Origin: CAIWHR01 sp963816925
GTDB taxonomy: Bacteria > Pseudomonadota > Gammaproteobacteria > Burkholderiales > Casimicrobiaceae
NCBI GenBank assembly: GCA_963816925.1
Contig: CAWFMY010000001.1
Location: forward strand, 248,001 to 312,000
Direction: 5' to 3'
Length of the DNA: 64,000 nt
A model generated the notes under the pieces. It had not been told where the DNA came from. It made no database searches and saw only the letters and a list, made by a program, of their open reading frames with translations. Shown here in pieces: positions 26,006 through 34,568 of the stretch (the first letter of the stretch is position 1; each line of letters opens with the position of its first letter). The translations under genes and the position numbers were made by a program.

Positions 26006-26983
26006 TCACTTCTTTCGTTTGGTGCGCTCCTCTATCGCCTGGCACTCCGGCCCGGAGAACTTCGCCTCCAGCGCGTCGAGAAACACGCGCGTTCGCGCGG
26101 GCATGAGCCGCCGTCCGGGGAACACCGCCCACGCCGTAACAGCTGGCAGACTCCAGTCGTCGAGCACCGGCGCGAGCTCGCCGGCGCGCACGTACGGGTC
26201 GACGAAGTGAACGGACAGCGCGGCGATGCCGGCGCCGGCGCGAGCGAGACGCTGCAACAGCTCCGGCGAATTCGCGGTCGCGCGCGAGGGCGGAATGCCG
26301 TCCCAGCGTTGCTCGCCGCGACTCAATGACCATGGAGTCGGGTCGCCGGTGCGGGCGCGCAGGTGCAACGCGTCGTGCTCCATCAGCGCTTCCGGTTCGG
26401 ACGGGATGCCGCGCCGCGCCAGATAGGCCGGAGATGCGTAGAGCCCATGCGTGAAGACGGCGAGACGGCGCGCGGCGAGCGAGGCGTCATCCGGCAGTTC
26501 GCCCATCCGGAGCGCAACGTCGAAGTTCTCGGCGATCAGGTCGACCCGGCGCGGCGAAAGATCGAGTTCGAGCGCAATCGAGGGGAATTTGTTGATGAAC
26601 TCGGCGAGGAGCGTCGCGAGGATCAGATTCGCGAAGTCCGCCGGCATCGAGACGCGCAACCGTCCGCTGGGCTCGGCTTGCCTGTGCTCCGCGAGCGAAG
26701 ATGCCGCCTCGACCTCGATCGCGACCTGGCGCGCATGGTCGAGAACGCTGTGGCCAAAGTCGGTCACCGCGAATTTGCGGGTCGTGCGCAGGAGTAAGCG
26801 CTCACCCAACCGACTTTCGAGCGCCGCCACCCGGCGCGAGACCGTCGACTTCGGAAGGCCGAGGCGCAGCGCCGCCTTGCTGAAACTCCCGTCGTCGACG
26901 ACGTGGGCGAACAGAAGAAGGTCGTTGGGTTCGACGTTGATCGGCCGAGTTCGTCGTTCCGTTTTAGCAACAATGTTATCCAT
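26006..26983 (-). CDS. LysR-family transcriptional regulator
   Basis: 325 aa. The N-terminal helix-turn-helix (DLLLFAHVVDDGSFSKAALR, LGLPKSTVSRRVAALESRLG) is followed by the periplasmic-binding-protein-like effector domain (SGRLRVSMPADFANLILATL, LDLSPRRVDLIAENFDVALR, SPAYLARRGIPSEPEALMEH). It faces azoR across a 75-bp AT-rich gap, the standard layout for a LysR regulator controlling its divergent neighbour and itself. Effector-domain type resembles regulators of quinone/azo-reductase or drug-response genes (DVALRMGELPD). Inducer unknown. Confidence 0.88.
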   Translation of the reverse strand: MDNIVAKTERRTRPINVEPNDLLLFAHVVDDGSFSKAALRLGLPKSTVSRRVAALESRLGERLLLRTTRKFAVTDFGHSVLDHARQVAIEVEAASSLAEHRQAEPSGRLRVSMPADFANLILATLLAEFINKFPSIALELDLSPRRVDLIAENFDVALRMGELPDDASLAARRLAVFTHGLYASPAYLARRGIPSEPEALMEHDALHLRARTGDPTPWSLSRGEQRWDGIPPSRATANSPELLQRLARAGAGIAALSVHFVDPYVRAGELAPVLDDWSLPAVTAWAVFPGRRLMPARTRVFLDALEAKFSGPECQAIEERTKRKK

Positions 26984-27058
26984 TAAAGCGTCTTTCTATC
27001 TGTTTATGGAACAACTATATTGACTCCGGAGACGCAAATCAACCCCAAGGAGTCAGCC
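26984..27058. promoter_or_regulatory. Divergent lysR-azoR promoter region
   Basis: 75 bp, clearly more AT-rich than the flanking genes, holding the promoters of both lysR and azoR. The azoR ribosome site AAGGAG lies at about 27047-27052. Short AT-rich stretches such as ACAATGTT near 26973 and TATATTGA near 27017 could be part of LysR sites or a -10 element, but a definite T-N11-A operator could not be assigned. Confidence 0.45.
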
Positions 27059-27661
27059 ATGAACATCCTGCAAGTCAATTCCAGCGCCCGCCGCGAAGGG
27101 TCGCAATCCTCGCAGCTCGCCACCGCGATCGTCGAAGGAATCCGTGCGATCAACCCCGCCGCGCAGGTAACGGTGCGCGATCTCGCGCATACGCCCCATC
27201 CGGAGCTGGACGACGCCGCGCTGCAAGCGCTGTTCAGCCCGGCCGACCAGCACACGCCCGGCCAGGCCGCCCGCGTGGCGCAAGACGACGCGCTCATCGC
27301 CGAGCTGCGGGCGGCGGACGTCGTCGTGCTCGGCGTGCCCATGTACAACTTCGGCGTTCCGGCGCAGCTCAAGAACTGGATCGACGCAGTGACCCGCGCC
27401 AAGGTAACGTTCCAGTACACGGCGAACGGTCCGGAAGGGTTGCTGAAGGGCAAGAAGGTCTACGTGGCGCTGACGCGCGGCGGCAAGTATCGCAACACGC
27501 CGGCCGATACCCAGGTGCCGTATCTCAAGACCGTGCTGGGCTTCCTCGGCATGACCGACGTAGAGTTCGTCTATGCCGAAGGCCTGGCGATGGGCGCGGA
27601 GGCCGCGAACGAGGCAATGGTCTCCGCGCACCAGCAGATCGACGCGGCGCTGGCCGCTTGA
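27059..27661 (+). CDS. azoR: FMN-dependent NADH:quinone oxidoreductase / azoreductase
   Basis: 200 aa flavodoxin-like enzyme that reduces quinones and azo dyes with NADH using FMN. FMN-binding segments: NSSARREGSQSSQLA near the N-terminus, VPMYNFGVPAQLKNWIDAVT, and ALTRGGKYRNTPADTQVPYL. Length and fold match AzoR. ATG 27059 has AAGGAG seven bases upstream and replaces a longer in-frame start at 27020 that lacks one. It is divergent from a LysR gene, its probable regulator, and followed 71 bp later by pirin; azoR-pirin pairs suggest a shared redox or quinone stress response. Confidence 0.9.
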   Translation: MNILQVNSSARREGSQSSQLATAIVEGIRAINPAAQVTVRDLAHTPHPELDDAALQALFSPADQHTPGQAARVAQDDALIAELRAADVVVLGVPMYNFGVPAQLKNWIDAVTRAKVTFQYTANGPEGLLKGKKVYVALTRGGKYRNTPADTQVPYLKTVLGFLGMTDVEFVYAEGLAMGAEAANEAMVSAHQQIDAALAA

Positions 27662-27732
27662 TCGCCGCGGGGATGGCCCCATCTCAATCCGTCACGCCCC
27701 GGCATGACGGCGTGCAGAAAATGGAGAACACG

Positions 27733-28617
27733 ATGACGACGAAAGCACTGCAACTCCAACGCGAAACCGTGGCGCGGGCGCGCGACGTCGAGCGGCTGGT
27801 CGCGGGTCAACCGACCTCGGACGGCGCGGGGGTCAAGCTCACGCGCGTTCTCACGCAGTCGCTGCAACGCCGCCTCGACCCGTTCCTCATGCTCGATGCG
27901 TTCGGCACCGACAATCCGCAGGATTACATCGGCGGGTTCCCCGACCATCCGCACCGCGGCTTCGAGACCGTGACGTACATGATCGCGGGACGGATGCGCC
28001 ATCGCGACAGCGCGGGCCACGAAGGCCTGCTGTCCAACGGGGGCGTGCAGTGGATGACCGCCGGCAAGGGCGTCATCCACTCCGAGCTGCCCGAGCAGGA
28101 AGACGGCCGGATGGAAGGCTTCCAGCTGTGGCTCAACCTGCCCGGCAAGGACAAGCTGCGCGCGCCGTGGTACCGCGACATCCAGAGCGCCGAGATTCCG
28201 GAGTTCACGACGCCGGAAGGCGTCAAGGTGCGCGTGATCGCCGGCGCGAGCCATGGCGTGGAAGGCGCGATGCAACGCGAGATCACCGAGCCCTTGTATC
28301 TCGACATCGAGCTGCCGGCGGGTTCGTCGCTCGAGCAGGCGCTGCCGGCGGGGCACAACGCGTTCGTCTACGTCTATCGCGGCGGCGTGGATGTCGGCGC
28401 GACGCACGTGCCGGTGCAAAGGATGGCGATCCTCGGCAATGGCGCGGATCGCGACGGCGTCGTGCTGAAGTCGGATCGACCGTCGCGCGTGCTGCTGATT
28501 GCGGGCAAGCCGCTCGGCGAGCCGATCGCGCAGTACGGCCCGTTCGTGATGAACACGCAGGAAGAAATCCACCAGGCCGTGCGGGACTACCAGGCAGGAA
28601 AGTTCGCGGCTGCCTGA
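27733..28617 (+). CDS. Pirin family protein
   Basis: 294 aa bicupin. The N-terminal cupin carries the metal ligands in FPDHPHRGFETVTYMIAG and GKGVIHSE; the C-terminal pirin cupin contains YLDIELPAGSSLEQALPAGH and LIAGKPLGEPIAQYGPFVMN with NTQEEIHQAVRDYQAGKF at the end, all typical of YhhW/pirin proteins, some of which act as quercetin 2,3-dioxygenases. ATG 27733 is preferred because GGAGA lies five bases upstream; an in-frame ATG at 27721 is possible. A hairpin plus T-run follows the stop. Likely co-expressed with azoR. Confidence 0.9.
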   Translation: MTTKALQLQRETVARARDVERLVAGQPTSDGAGVKLTRVLTQSLQRRLDPFLMLDAFGTDNPQDYIGGFPDHPHRGFETVTYMIAGRMRHRDSAGHEGLLSNGGVQWMTAGKGVIHSELPEQEDGRMEGFQLWLNLPGKDKLRAPWYRDIQSAEIPEFTTPEGVKVRVIAGASHGVEGAMQREITEPLYLDIELPAGSSLEQALPAGHNAFVYVYRGGVDVGATHVPVQRMAILGNGADRDGVVLKSDRPSRVLLIAGKPLGEPIAQYGPFVMNTQEEIHQAVRDYQAGKFAAA

Positions 28618-28630
28618 CCCCGCGATGAAT

Positions 28631-28660
28631 CCCTCTCCCGCGCGCGGGAGGGGGATTTTT
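28631..28660. terminator. Hairpin terminator between convergent pirin and aldehyde dehydrogenase genes
   Basis: CCCTCTCCCGCG pairs with CGCGGGAGGGGG (one G:T-type mismatch) and is followed by ATTTTT on the plus strand. It starts 13 bp after the pirin stop and ends just before the aldehyde dehydrogenase stop, so it fits rho-independent termination of pirin, with a partly bidirectional stem. Confidence 0.75.
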
Positions 28661-28662
28661 CG

Positions 28663-30102
28663 TCACGAAGCGATGTACGCGGTCTTCACCGTGGTGTAGA
28701 ACTCCGCCGCGTAGCGGCCCTGCTCGCGCGGCCCGTAGCTCGATCCTTTGCGGCCGCCGAATGGCACGTGGTAGTCGACTCCCGCAGTCGGCACGTTGAC
28801 CATCACCATGCCGGCCTGCGAGTTGCGCTTGAAGTGCGACGCGTGCTTCAGCGACGTCGTCACGATGCCCGCCGACAGCCCGAATTCGGTGTCGTTGGCC
28901 ATCGAGAGCGCTTCGTCATAGCCCTTTGCCCGGATCACGCAGGCAATCGGACCGAAGATTTCCTCGCGCGCAATGCGCATCGAGTTCGTCGCGTCGGTGA
29001 AGAGCGCGGGCGCGAGGTAATAGCCATCCTTGGCGCGCTTCAGTCGCTCGCCGCCGGTGGCGAGTTTCGCGTTCTCCTTGCGGCCGACATCGAGGTACGA
29101 CAGATCCTGGTCGAGCTGGCTCTGGTCGACGACCGGGCCGATGTCGGTGCCTGCCGCCAGCGCGTCGTCGACCTTCAGTGACGCCAATTTCTCCGCGACC
29201 GCGGCGACGAAGCGGTCGTGGATCCCTTCGGTCACGATGAGGCGCGACGACGCCGTGCAGCGCTGGCCCGTCGAGTAGAACGAGCCCTGCACGGCGACAT
29301 TGACCGCCGTCGGCAGGTCGGCATCGTCCAGCACGACCAGCGGATTCTTGCCGCCCATTTCGAGCTGCACCTTCGCCATTCGCGCGACGGCCTTGGCGGC
29401 GATCGCGCGGCCCGTTCCGACCGAGCCCGTGAAGCTTATCGCGTTGATGTCCGGATGATTGACGAGCGTCTCTCCGACCACCGAGCCGCGGCCCATCACG
29501 AGATTGAACACGCCCGTCGGAACGCCGGCGCGCACGAGGATGTCGGCGAGCGCCCATGCGCTGCCGGGCACGAGATCGGCCGGCTTGAACACGACGCAGT
29601 TCCCGTACGCGAGCGCCGGCGCGATCTTCCACGCGGGAATGGCGATCGGGAAATTCCACGGCGTGATGAGGCCGATGACGCCGACAGGCTCGCGCGTCAC
29701 CTCGACGTCCACGCCCGGCCGCACCGACGGCACGCGCTCGCCGGTGAGACGCACCACTTCGCCGGCGAAGAACTTGAAGATCTGTCCCGCGCGCATCGCT
29801 TCGCCGATGCCTTCGGGCAGCGTCTTGCCTTCCTCGCGCGACAGCAGCCGGCCGAGCTCGTCCTTGCGCGCCAGGATCTCCGTGCCCGCGCGATCGAGGA
29901 TGTTCGAGCGTTCCTGGATCGAGCCCGTCGCCCATGCAGGGAACGCGGCCTTTGCCGCGGCGACGGCCATGAGGGCCTGCGCCGCGTCGGCCTGCGCGTA
30001 TTCGCCGACGACGTCGGTGACGTCCGACGGATTGCGGTTGACGGTGACGGACGGACCGGCGGTCCATGCGCCCGCGATGTAGTTCTGGAATGGAGTGGCC
30101 AT
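28663..30102 (-). CDS. Aldehyde dehydrogenase, 2-oxoglutarate-semialdehyde / succinate-semialdehyde dehydrogenase type
   Basis: 479 aa NAD(P)+-dependent aldehyde dehydrogenase. Motifs: IGLITPWNFPIAIPAWKIAP, SFTGSVGTGRAIA (cofactor), the general-base Glu in VQLEMGGKNPLVVLDD, the nucleophile Cys in STGQRCTASSRLIV, REEIFGPIACVI and the C-terminal PFGGRKGSSYGPREQG, the last characteristic of 2-oxoglutarate-semialdehyde dehydrogenases of sugar-acid pathways. ATG 30102 is the family start. Its promoter region (30103-30297) is shared with the divergent sortase-target gene and contains the candidate PdsR box 2, so joint regulation is possible but unproven. Confidence 0.88.
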   Translation of the reverse strand: MATPFQNYIAGAWTAGPSVTVNRNPSDVTDVVGEYAQADAAQALMAVAAAKAAFPAWATGSIQERSNILDRAGTEILARKDELGRLLSREEGKTLPEGIGEAMRAGQIFKFFAGEVVRLTGERVPSVRPGVDVEVTREPVGVIGLITPWNFPIAIPAWKIAPALAYGNCVVFKPADLVPGSAWALADILVRAGVPTGVFNLVMGRGSVVGETLVNHPDINAISFTGSVGTGRAIAAKAVARMAKVQLEMGGKNPLVVLDDADLPTAVNVAVQGSFYSTGQRCTASSRLIVTEGIHDRFVAAVAEKLASLKVDDALAAGTDIGPVVDQSQLDQDLSYLDVGRKENAKLATGGERLKRAKDGYYLAPALFTDATNSMRIAREEIFGPIACVIRAKGYDEALSMANDTEFGLSAGIVTTSLKHASHFKRNSQAGMVMVNVPTAGVDYHVPFGGRKGSSYGPREQGRYAAEFYTTVKTAYIAS

Positions 30103-30156
30103 GGGAATCGCTTCGGCTTCGGGAAAAGCCTCGATTGTAGACGCGGTGACGCCCGC

Positions 30157-30193
30157 TGCCATTTTGTTGCCACGATTCTTCGCCGCCCTGCCC
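30157..30193. promoter_or_regulatory. Candidate PdsR box 2, between the aldehyde dehydrogenase and the sortase-target gene
   Basis: This sequence repeats 25073-25109 at 32 of 37 positions, far above the similarity of the surrounding DNA. GCCA words start at 30158 and 30169, 11 bp apart. It lies 105-141 bp upstream of the sortase-target start (30298) and 55-91 bp upstream of the divergent aldehyde dehydrogenase start (30102), so either or both could be its target. Confidence 0.5.
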
Positions 30194-30297
30194 CGTTCTC
30201 CGCCCGGCATCGCCGCTTCCGGGGCCTTCAATGCAGCGTGAGGGCAACAAAAACGCGCCCGCGCCTCCGGACCGGAATCCTTCACAAGGGAAATGCC

Positions 30298-32440
30298 ATG
30301 AACGCCGACAGGAACTTCAGCGCATCCAACGCACACCCATTGCGCGGTCACGTCTACCGCGACGTCGCGCGCCTCGCGGCCGAGGCGTTCGCGGCGGGTC
30401 TCGTCATCAGCCTCGCGCTCGCGCTCGCGATCTTCATCGTCTCCACGCAAGCGGAGGCCGCGGAGGCCGGGCGCCGTCCCCGGACAGGGAACGCTGATGC
30501 TGAAGCGCGCCGCCGGGGAAGCGCCCGTCGCGGCGCCGCTGCTCTTCACCGATGTCGACGTCGCCGTGAGCGGGATGACGGCGCGCACGACGGTGACGCA
30601 GCGCTTCGCCAACCCGACGACCGAATGGAGGGAAGGCGTCTACGTGTTTCCGCTGCCGGAGAAGGCCGCGGTCGATCACCTCGAGATGAGGATCGGCCAG
30701 CGGCGGATCGAAGGGCAGATCCGCGAGCGCGGCGAGGCGCGCGCCGCGTACGAGCAAGCAAAGACCGAGGGCCGCAAGGCCACGCTCGTCGAGCAGGAAC
30801 GGCCCAACGTGTTCACGACCAGTGTCGCGCACATCGGGCCGGGCGAGGACGTCACGGTCACGATCGAATACCAGGAGACGCTGCGCTACGACACCGGCGC
30901 GTTCCGGCTGCGCTTCCCGATGGTCGTCGCGCCGCGGTACGTTCCCGGCAGCATCGCCATCGACGGCGAGCCGGGCACGGGCTGGGGCGTGAACACGGAC
31001 CAGGTGCCCGACGCGGAGCGGATCACGCCGCCCGTCGCGCATCCGGACCTCGGATTCATCAACCCGGTGACGATCAACGTCGCGCTCAACCCCGGATTCG
31101 CCCTGTCGAAGATCGACAGTCCGTACCACCGGATCGACGTCAGCGAGTCCGCCGACCATCGTTACGCGATCACGCTCGCCAACGGGCCGGTCCCCGCGAA
31201 CCGCGATTTCGAGCTCGTCTGGACGCCCGATGTCGCAGCCGCGCCCGGCGCCGCCGTCTTCGCCGAGCACAAGGACGGCAAGACCTACGCACTCGCGATG
31301 ATCGTGCCGCCGGCGCCGATTGCCGGTGCCGACGCGCAGCGCAGCCCGCGCGAAGCGGTCTTCATCATCGACACGTCGGGATCGATGGAGGGAACGTCGA
31401 TCAGGCAGGCGAAGCAGTCGCTGCAGATGGCGCTCGACCGGTTGCAGCCCGGCGACCGCTTCAACGTGATCGAATTCAACTCGGTGACGAAGGCGCTGTT
31501 CGGTGCGCCCATGCCGGTCGACACGAGCACGCTCGCGAGGGCCCGGACCTTTGTCACCGCGTTGCGCGCGCGCGGCGGCACCGAGATGAAGCCCGCGCTC
31601 GAAGCGGCGCTCACCGACGACGTCGCGCCAGGCTTCGTGCGCCAGGTCGTGTTCCTGACCGACGGCGCGGTCGGCAACGAAGGCGAGCTCGTTGCGCTGA
31701 TCCGCGCGCGGCTTTCCGATCGGCGTCTTTTCACGATCGGCATCGGGTCCGCGCCGAATTCCTTCTTCCTCACGAAGGCCGCGCAGTACGGGCGCGGCAC
31801 GTTCACGTTCATCGGCGACGTCCGCGAGGTGGCGGAGAAGATGGGCGCGCTCTTCACCAAGCTCGAAAGCCCGGTGCTGACCGACATCGCGATCTCCTGG
31901 CCGGGCAAGTCGGAGGTATGGCCACGCGAGCCGGGCGACCTCTACGCGGGCGAGCCGATCGTCGTCGTCGCGCAAACCGACGCGCTCGATGGCGGCGTGA
32001 CGATCACCGGCCGGCGGGGCGGCGTGCCGTGGAGTGCCACCGTGCCGCTGTCGGCGAGCGCCGCCGAGCCCGGCATCGGCGTGCTGTGGGCACGCGCGAA
32101 GATCGAGGCGCTCACCGACGCGCTGAAGGGCGGCGAGTCGGAAATGGACGTCAAGAAGGCGGTGATCGAGGTCGCGCTCGCGCATCACCTCGTGAGCAAG
32201 TACACGAGCCTCGTCGCGATCGACGTCACGCCCACGGCGCCGCCCGGGACAACCAGCGTGCAATCGGCGTTGCCGACCAACCTGCCGGAAGGCGCGTCCT
32301 TCGAAGCGATCTTCGGCGGCGCGCAGACCGCGACGCCCGCGACGCTGCACCTGCTGCTGGGCCTCGTCGCGCTGCTCTTCGCCGTCATCGCGTGGTCATC
32401 CGCGAACGGCAGACTGAAGCACTTCGCGAAAGGACACTGA
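30298..32440 (+). CDS. Sortase-target protein of the proteobacterial dedicated sortase system (VIT + vWA domains), one frame break near 30478
   Basis: About 713 aa. A cytoplasmic head and signal anchor (AGLVISLALALAIFIVSTQA) is followed one base out of phase by GQGTLMLKRAAGEAPVAAPL and the VIT domain (VTQRFANPTTEWREGVYVFP, EQAKTEGRKATLVEQERPNV). The vWA domain carries the MIDAS motif FIIDTSGSMEGTS and FLTDGAVGNEGE. The C-terminus has AQTATPATLHLLLGLVALLF and a basic tail, a sorting-signal-like end. Removing one G from GGG at about 30478-30480 restores the frame; the span of 2143 nt is 3n+1. The stop is one base before the sortase ATG. The protein is probably processed by that sortase at the inner membrane. 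Confidence 0.85.
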
Positions 32441-32441
32441 C

Positions 32442-33170
32442 ATGCAAACCACCGCCGACCGGGGAGGATCTTTCGGCCCTCCCGCTTCTGATGCCCGGAA
32501 CTGGATGCGCGCATCGCCGCCGGGCATCGCGTTCCGCTTCCCGAGGGCCGAGTCTTCCCCCGTCGGCGGTGGCGCGCGAACGGCGCGTCCGCGCAGGAGG
32601 GTGCTGAAATGGATCGCCGCGGCGTGTCTCGCGCTCGGTGTCGTGCTCACGGGAAACGCCGTCTACATCCACGCGAAGGCGCTGCTCGCTCAGGTCCTGC
32701 TCCATCGCGCATGGGTCGCGACGCAGGCGACCGGAGTACCCGCACGACCGTGGCCATGGGCGGACACCACGCCTGTCGCGCGGCTGGTCGCGCCGGCGCA
32801 GGACGTCGACCTCCTCGTGCTCGCAGGCGCGACGGGGCGCACGCTCGCCTTCGGCCCCGGGCATCACGACGGGTCCGCGATGCCGGGAGCAGTGGGCAAC
32901 ACGGTGATCTCCGCGCATCGCGACACGCACTTCCGCTTCCTGCGCGAGCTCGCCGTCGGCGACGCGCTGATCGTCGAGATGCCCGCGGGGCAGCGATTCC
33001 ACTATCGCGTCCGCGGGATCGAGGTCGCCGACCAGCGCAATCTCCGCCTTCCGCGGCTGCCGGCGGAACCGACCCTCACGCTCGTCACGTGCTATCCGTT
33101 CGACGCGGTCGATGCGGGCGGGCCGCTGCGCTACGTGGTCGTCGCGACGGCGGAAGGCGCCCTGCTCTGA
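32442..33170 (+). CDS. Class GN (Gram-negative) sortase
   Basis: 242 aa membrane-anchored transpeptidase. One transmembrane segment at residues 54-72 (VLKWIAAACLALGVVLTGNA), then the sortase barrel with the catalytic His159 in VISAHRDTHF, Cys217 in LVTCYPFDAV and Arg230 in GPLRYVVVA. ATG 32442 follows the target gene's stop by one base and has AAGGA seven bases upstream, so coupling is tight. The first 50 residues are an unusual hydrophilic extension encoded by an imperfect inverted repeat; an in-frame GTG at 32601 would remove it, but its AGGAGG abuts the codon. Its only obvious substrate is the vWA protein just upstream. Confidence 0.9.
   Translation: MQTTADRGGSFGPPASDARNWMRASPPGIAFRFPRAESSPVGGGARTARPRRRVLKWIAAACLALGVVLTGNAVYIHAKALLAQVLLHRAWVATQATGVPARPWPWADTTPVARLVAPAQDVDLLVLAGATGRTLAFGPGHHDGSAMPGAVGNTVISAHRDTHFRFLRELAVGDALIVEMPAGQRFHYRVRGIEVADQRNLRLPRLPAEPTLTLVTCYPFDAVDAGGPLRYVVVATAEGALL
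32450..32571. repeat. Large imperfect inverted repeat inside the sortase 5' coding end
   Basis: About 122 bp centred on the perfect palindrome GATGCGCGCATC (32504-32515). The outer arms match exactly for ten bases (CACCGCCGAC against GTCGGCGGTG at 32562-32571), with further matching blocks GGGGA, GGCCCTC and GATGCCCGG moving inward, separated by mismatches. In RNA it could fold into a long interrupted hairpin right after the sortase start codon. Confidence 0.65.
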
Positions 33171-33215
33171 CGCGCGGCGCTATCATTCGCCTCGTCACGC
33201 ACCAGGGAGGCGACC

Positions 33216-33707
33216 ATGAAGCTCGAAGGATCCTGTCATTGCGGCGCCGTGAAGTTCACGGTCGCGTCGCACACGCCTTACCCGTTCATGCGCTGCTATT
33301 GCTCGATCTGCCGCAAGACGGCGGGCGGCGGCGGCTATGCGATCAACATCATGGGCGATGCCGCCTCGCTGCGCGTGCGCGGGGCGAAGAACGTCAGCGT
33401 CTACCGCGCGCGGCTGCGCGAAAAACCGGGCGCGCGCCCGACGCTGTCGACGGCTCGGCGCCATTTCTGCGCGAAGTGCGGCAGCGCGCTGTGGGCGTTC
33501 GACCCGCAATGGCCCGAATGGGTCTATCCGTTCGCCTCGGCCATCGACACCCCCCTGCCGAAGCCGCCCGAGGAAGTCGAATTGATGCTGGATTTCGCGG
33601 CGCCATGGGCGGACATTCCCGCGGGCAAGGCGCACACGCACTTTCCGCGCTTTCCGGCGGAGAGCATCGAGGATTGGCACCGGACGCGCGGGCTCTACGT
33701 AAAATGA
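33216..33707 (+). CDS. GFA family (glutathione-dependent formaldehyde-activating enzyme-like) zinc protein
   Basis: 163 aa. The CENP-V/GFA fold with its zinc cysteines is evident: GSCHCGAVKFTV, RCYCSICRKTAGGG and FCAKCGSALWAFDPQWPEWV. AGGGAGG lies five bases before ATG 33216. It lies 45 bp downstream of the sortase gene in the same direction but has no known link to sortase systems. Proteins of this family are widely annotated as formaldehyde-activating, but most have no proven activity. Confidence 0.88.
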   Translation: MKLEGSCHCGAVKFTVASHTPYPFMRCYCSICRKTAGGGGYAINIMGDAASLRVRGAKNVSVYRARLREKPGARPTLSTARRHFCAKCGSALWAFDPQWPEWVYPFASAIDTPLPKPPEEVELMLDFAAPWADIPAGKAHTHFPRFPAESIEDWHRTRGLYVK

Positions 33708-33742
33708 GCGTGGACTGAGCGTCGCGTAATCGGCGTTGCGCG

Positions 33743-34568
33743 CTACTTGAACTCCACCGTCACGCCGCCGATCCCGAGCGTGCCGTAGTCGCTCGCCCAC
33801 GTCTCCCCGGCCGCGATCGGCCACGCGTCGGTGATCGTTCCCGTGGTAATGACCTCGCCGGCCGCGAGCGCTTGAAACTGCGGCTGCGTGGCGAGCACGC
33901 GCACGAGATGCGCAAGCGCCAGCGCCGGGCTGCCGAGCACGTTGGAACCGATCCCGCGCTCGACGACGGCGCGTCCCTTGCGCAGCGTCAGCGGGAAGGT
34001 CGGCAGCGCGGCGGCGAGCGCATGCCGGTTGCGGTCGGTGACCGGAATCGTCGTGCCGACAATCAGCGCGCCATGCAGGCCGAACGCCGCCGTGCAATCG
34101 GGGGCCGTGAACTTCCAATCGGGAAAATGCGATTGCACGATCTCGAACCCCGGCGCGACCCACTCGACGCAACGCAGGATCTCGATCGGATCGCTCGTCG
34201 GCGGCAACGGCGCGCGCAGCCGGAAGACGACCTCGGGCTCGATGCGCGGCTGGACGAATGGCTTCAGGTCGAGCGTTGCGTGGCCATCCTTCGCGAAGTG
34301 CATCGAATGCGACCAGATGTGCGCCCACATGGGCTGGTACACGCCGTAGCGGGACCAGATCGTCGAGTTGGTGAATCCGATCTTGCGCCCGACGGTCCGC
34401 CAGCCCTGCGCGATCCGGCGGCGGTTTTCGATTTCGCGCAGGACCTCGTAGGCGGCAGGGATGTCGAACGCCGGCTCCGCCTGCGTGATCGGAGCGATCT
34501 GCGTCGCCGTGTCGTAGGCCGTTGATGAGGCGGGTTGCAATTGCGGCGATGTCGTAGCCGCCGCTCAT
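33743..34568 (-). CDS. 2-Keto-4-pentenoate hydratase-like protein (one frame break near 34527)
   Basis: About 275 aa. MSGGYDIAAIATRLIN opens the protein and, one base out of phase, AYDTATQIAPITQAEPAFD and the MhpD-type core follow: RTVGRKIGFTNSTIWSRYG, VQPRIEPEVVFRLRAPLP with acidic metal ligands, GSPALALAHLVRVLATQPQF and GEVITTGTITDAWPI. Removing one G from AACGGCC near 34527 gives a continuous frame; the span is 826 nt, 3n+1. The ATG overlaps the TGA of the small membrane protein gene upstream (ATGA), which supports this start. It is similar in class to 25145-25903 but not a close copy. Pathway unknown. Confidence 0.78.

Noticed and set aside
30298..32440. Programmed +1 frameshifting in the sortase target
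   Set aside because: The same +1 offset occurs in about ten unrelated genes without a common slippery sequence, which points to sequence error rather than recoding.
32601..33170. Sortase start at GTG 32601
   Set aside because: It would remove the odd extension, but AGGAGG directly abuts the codon with no spacing, while ATG 32442 has a well-spaced AAGGA and tight coupling to the target gene.
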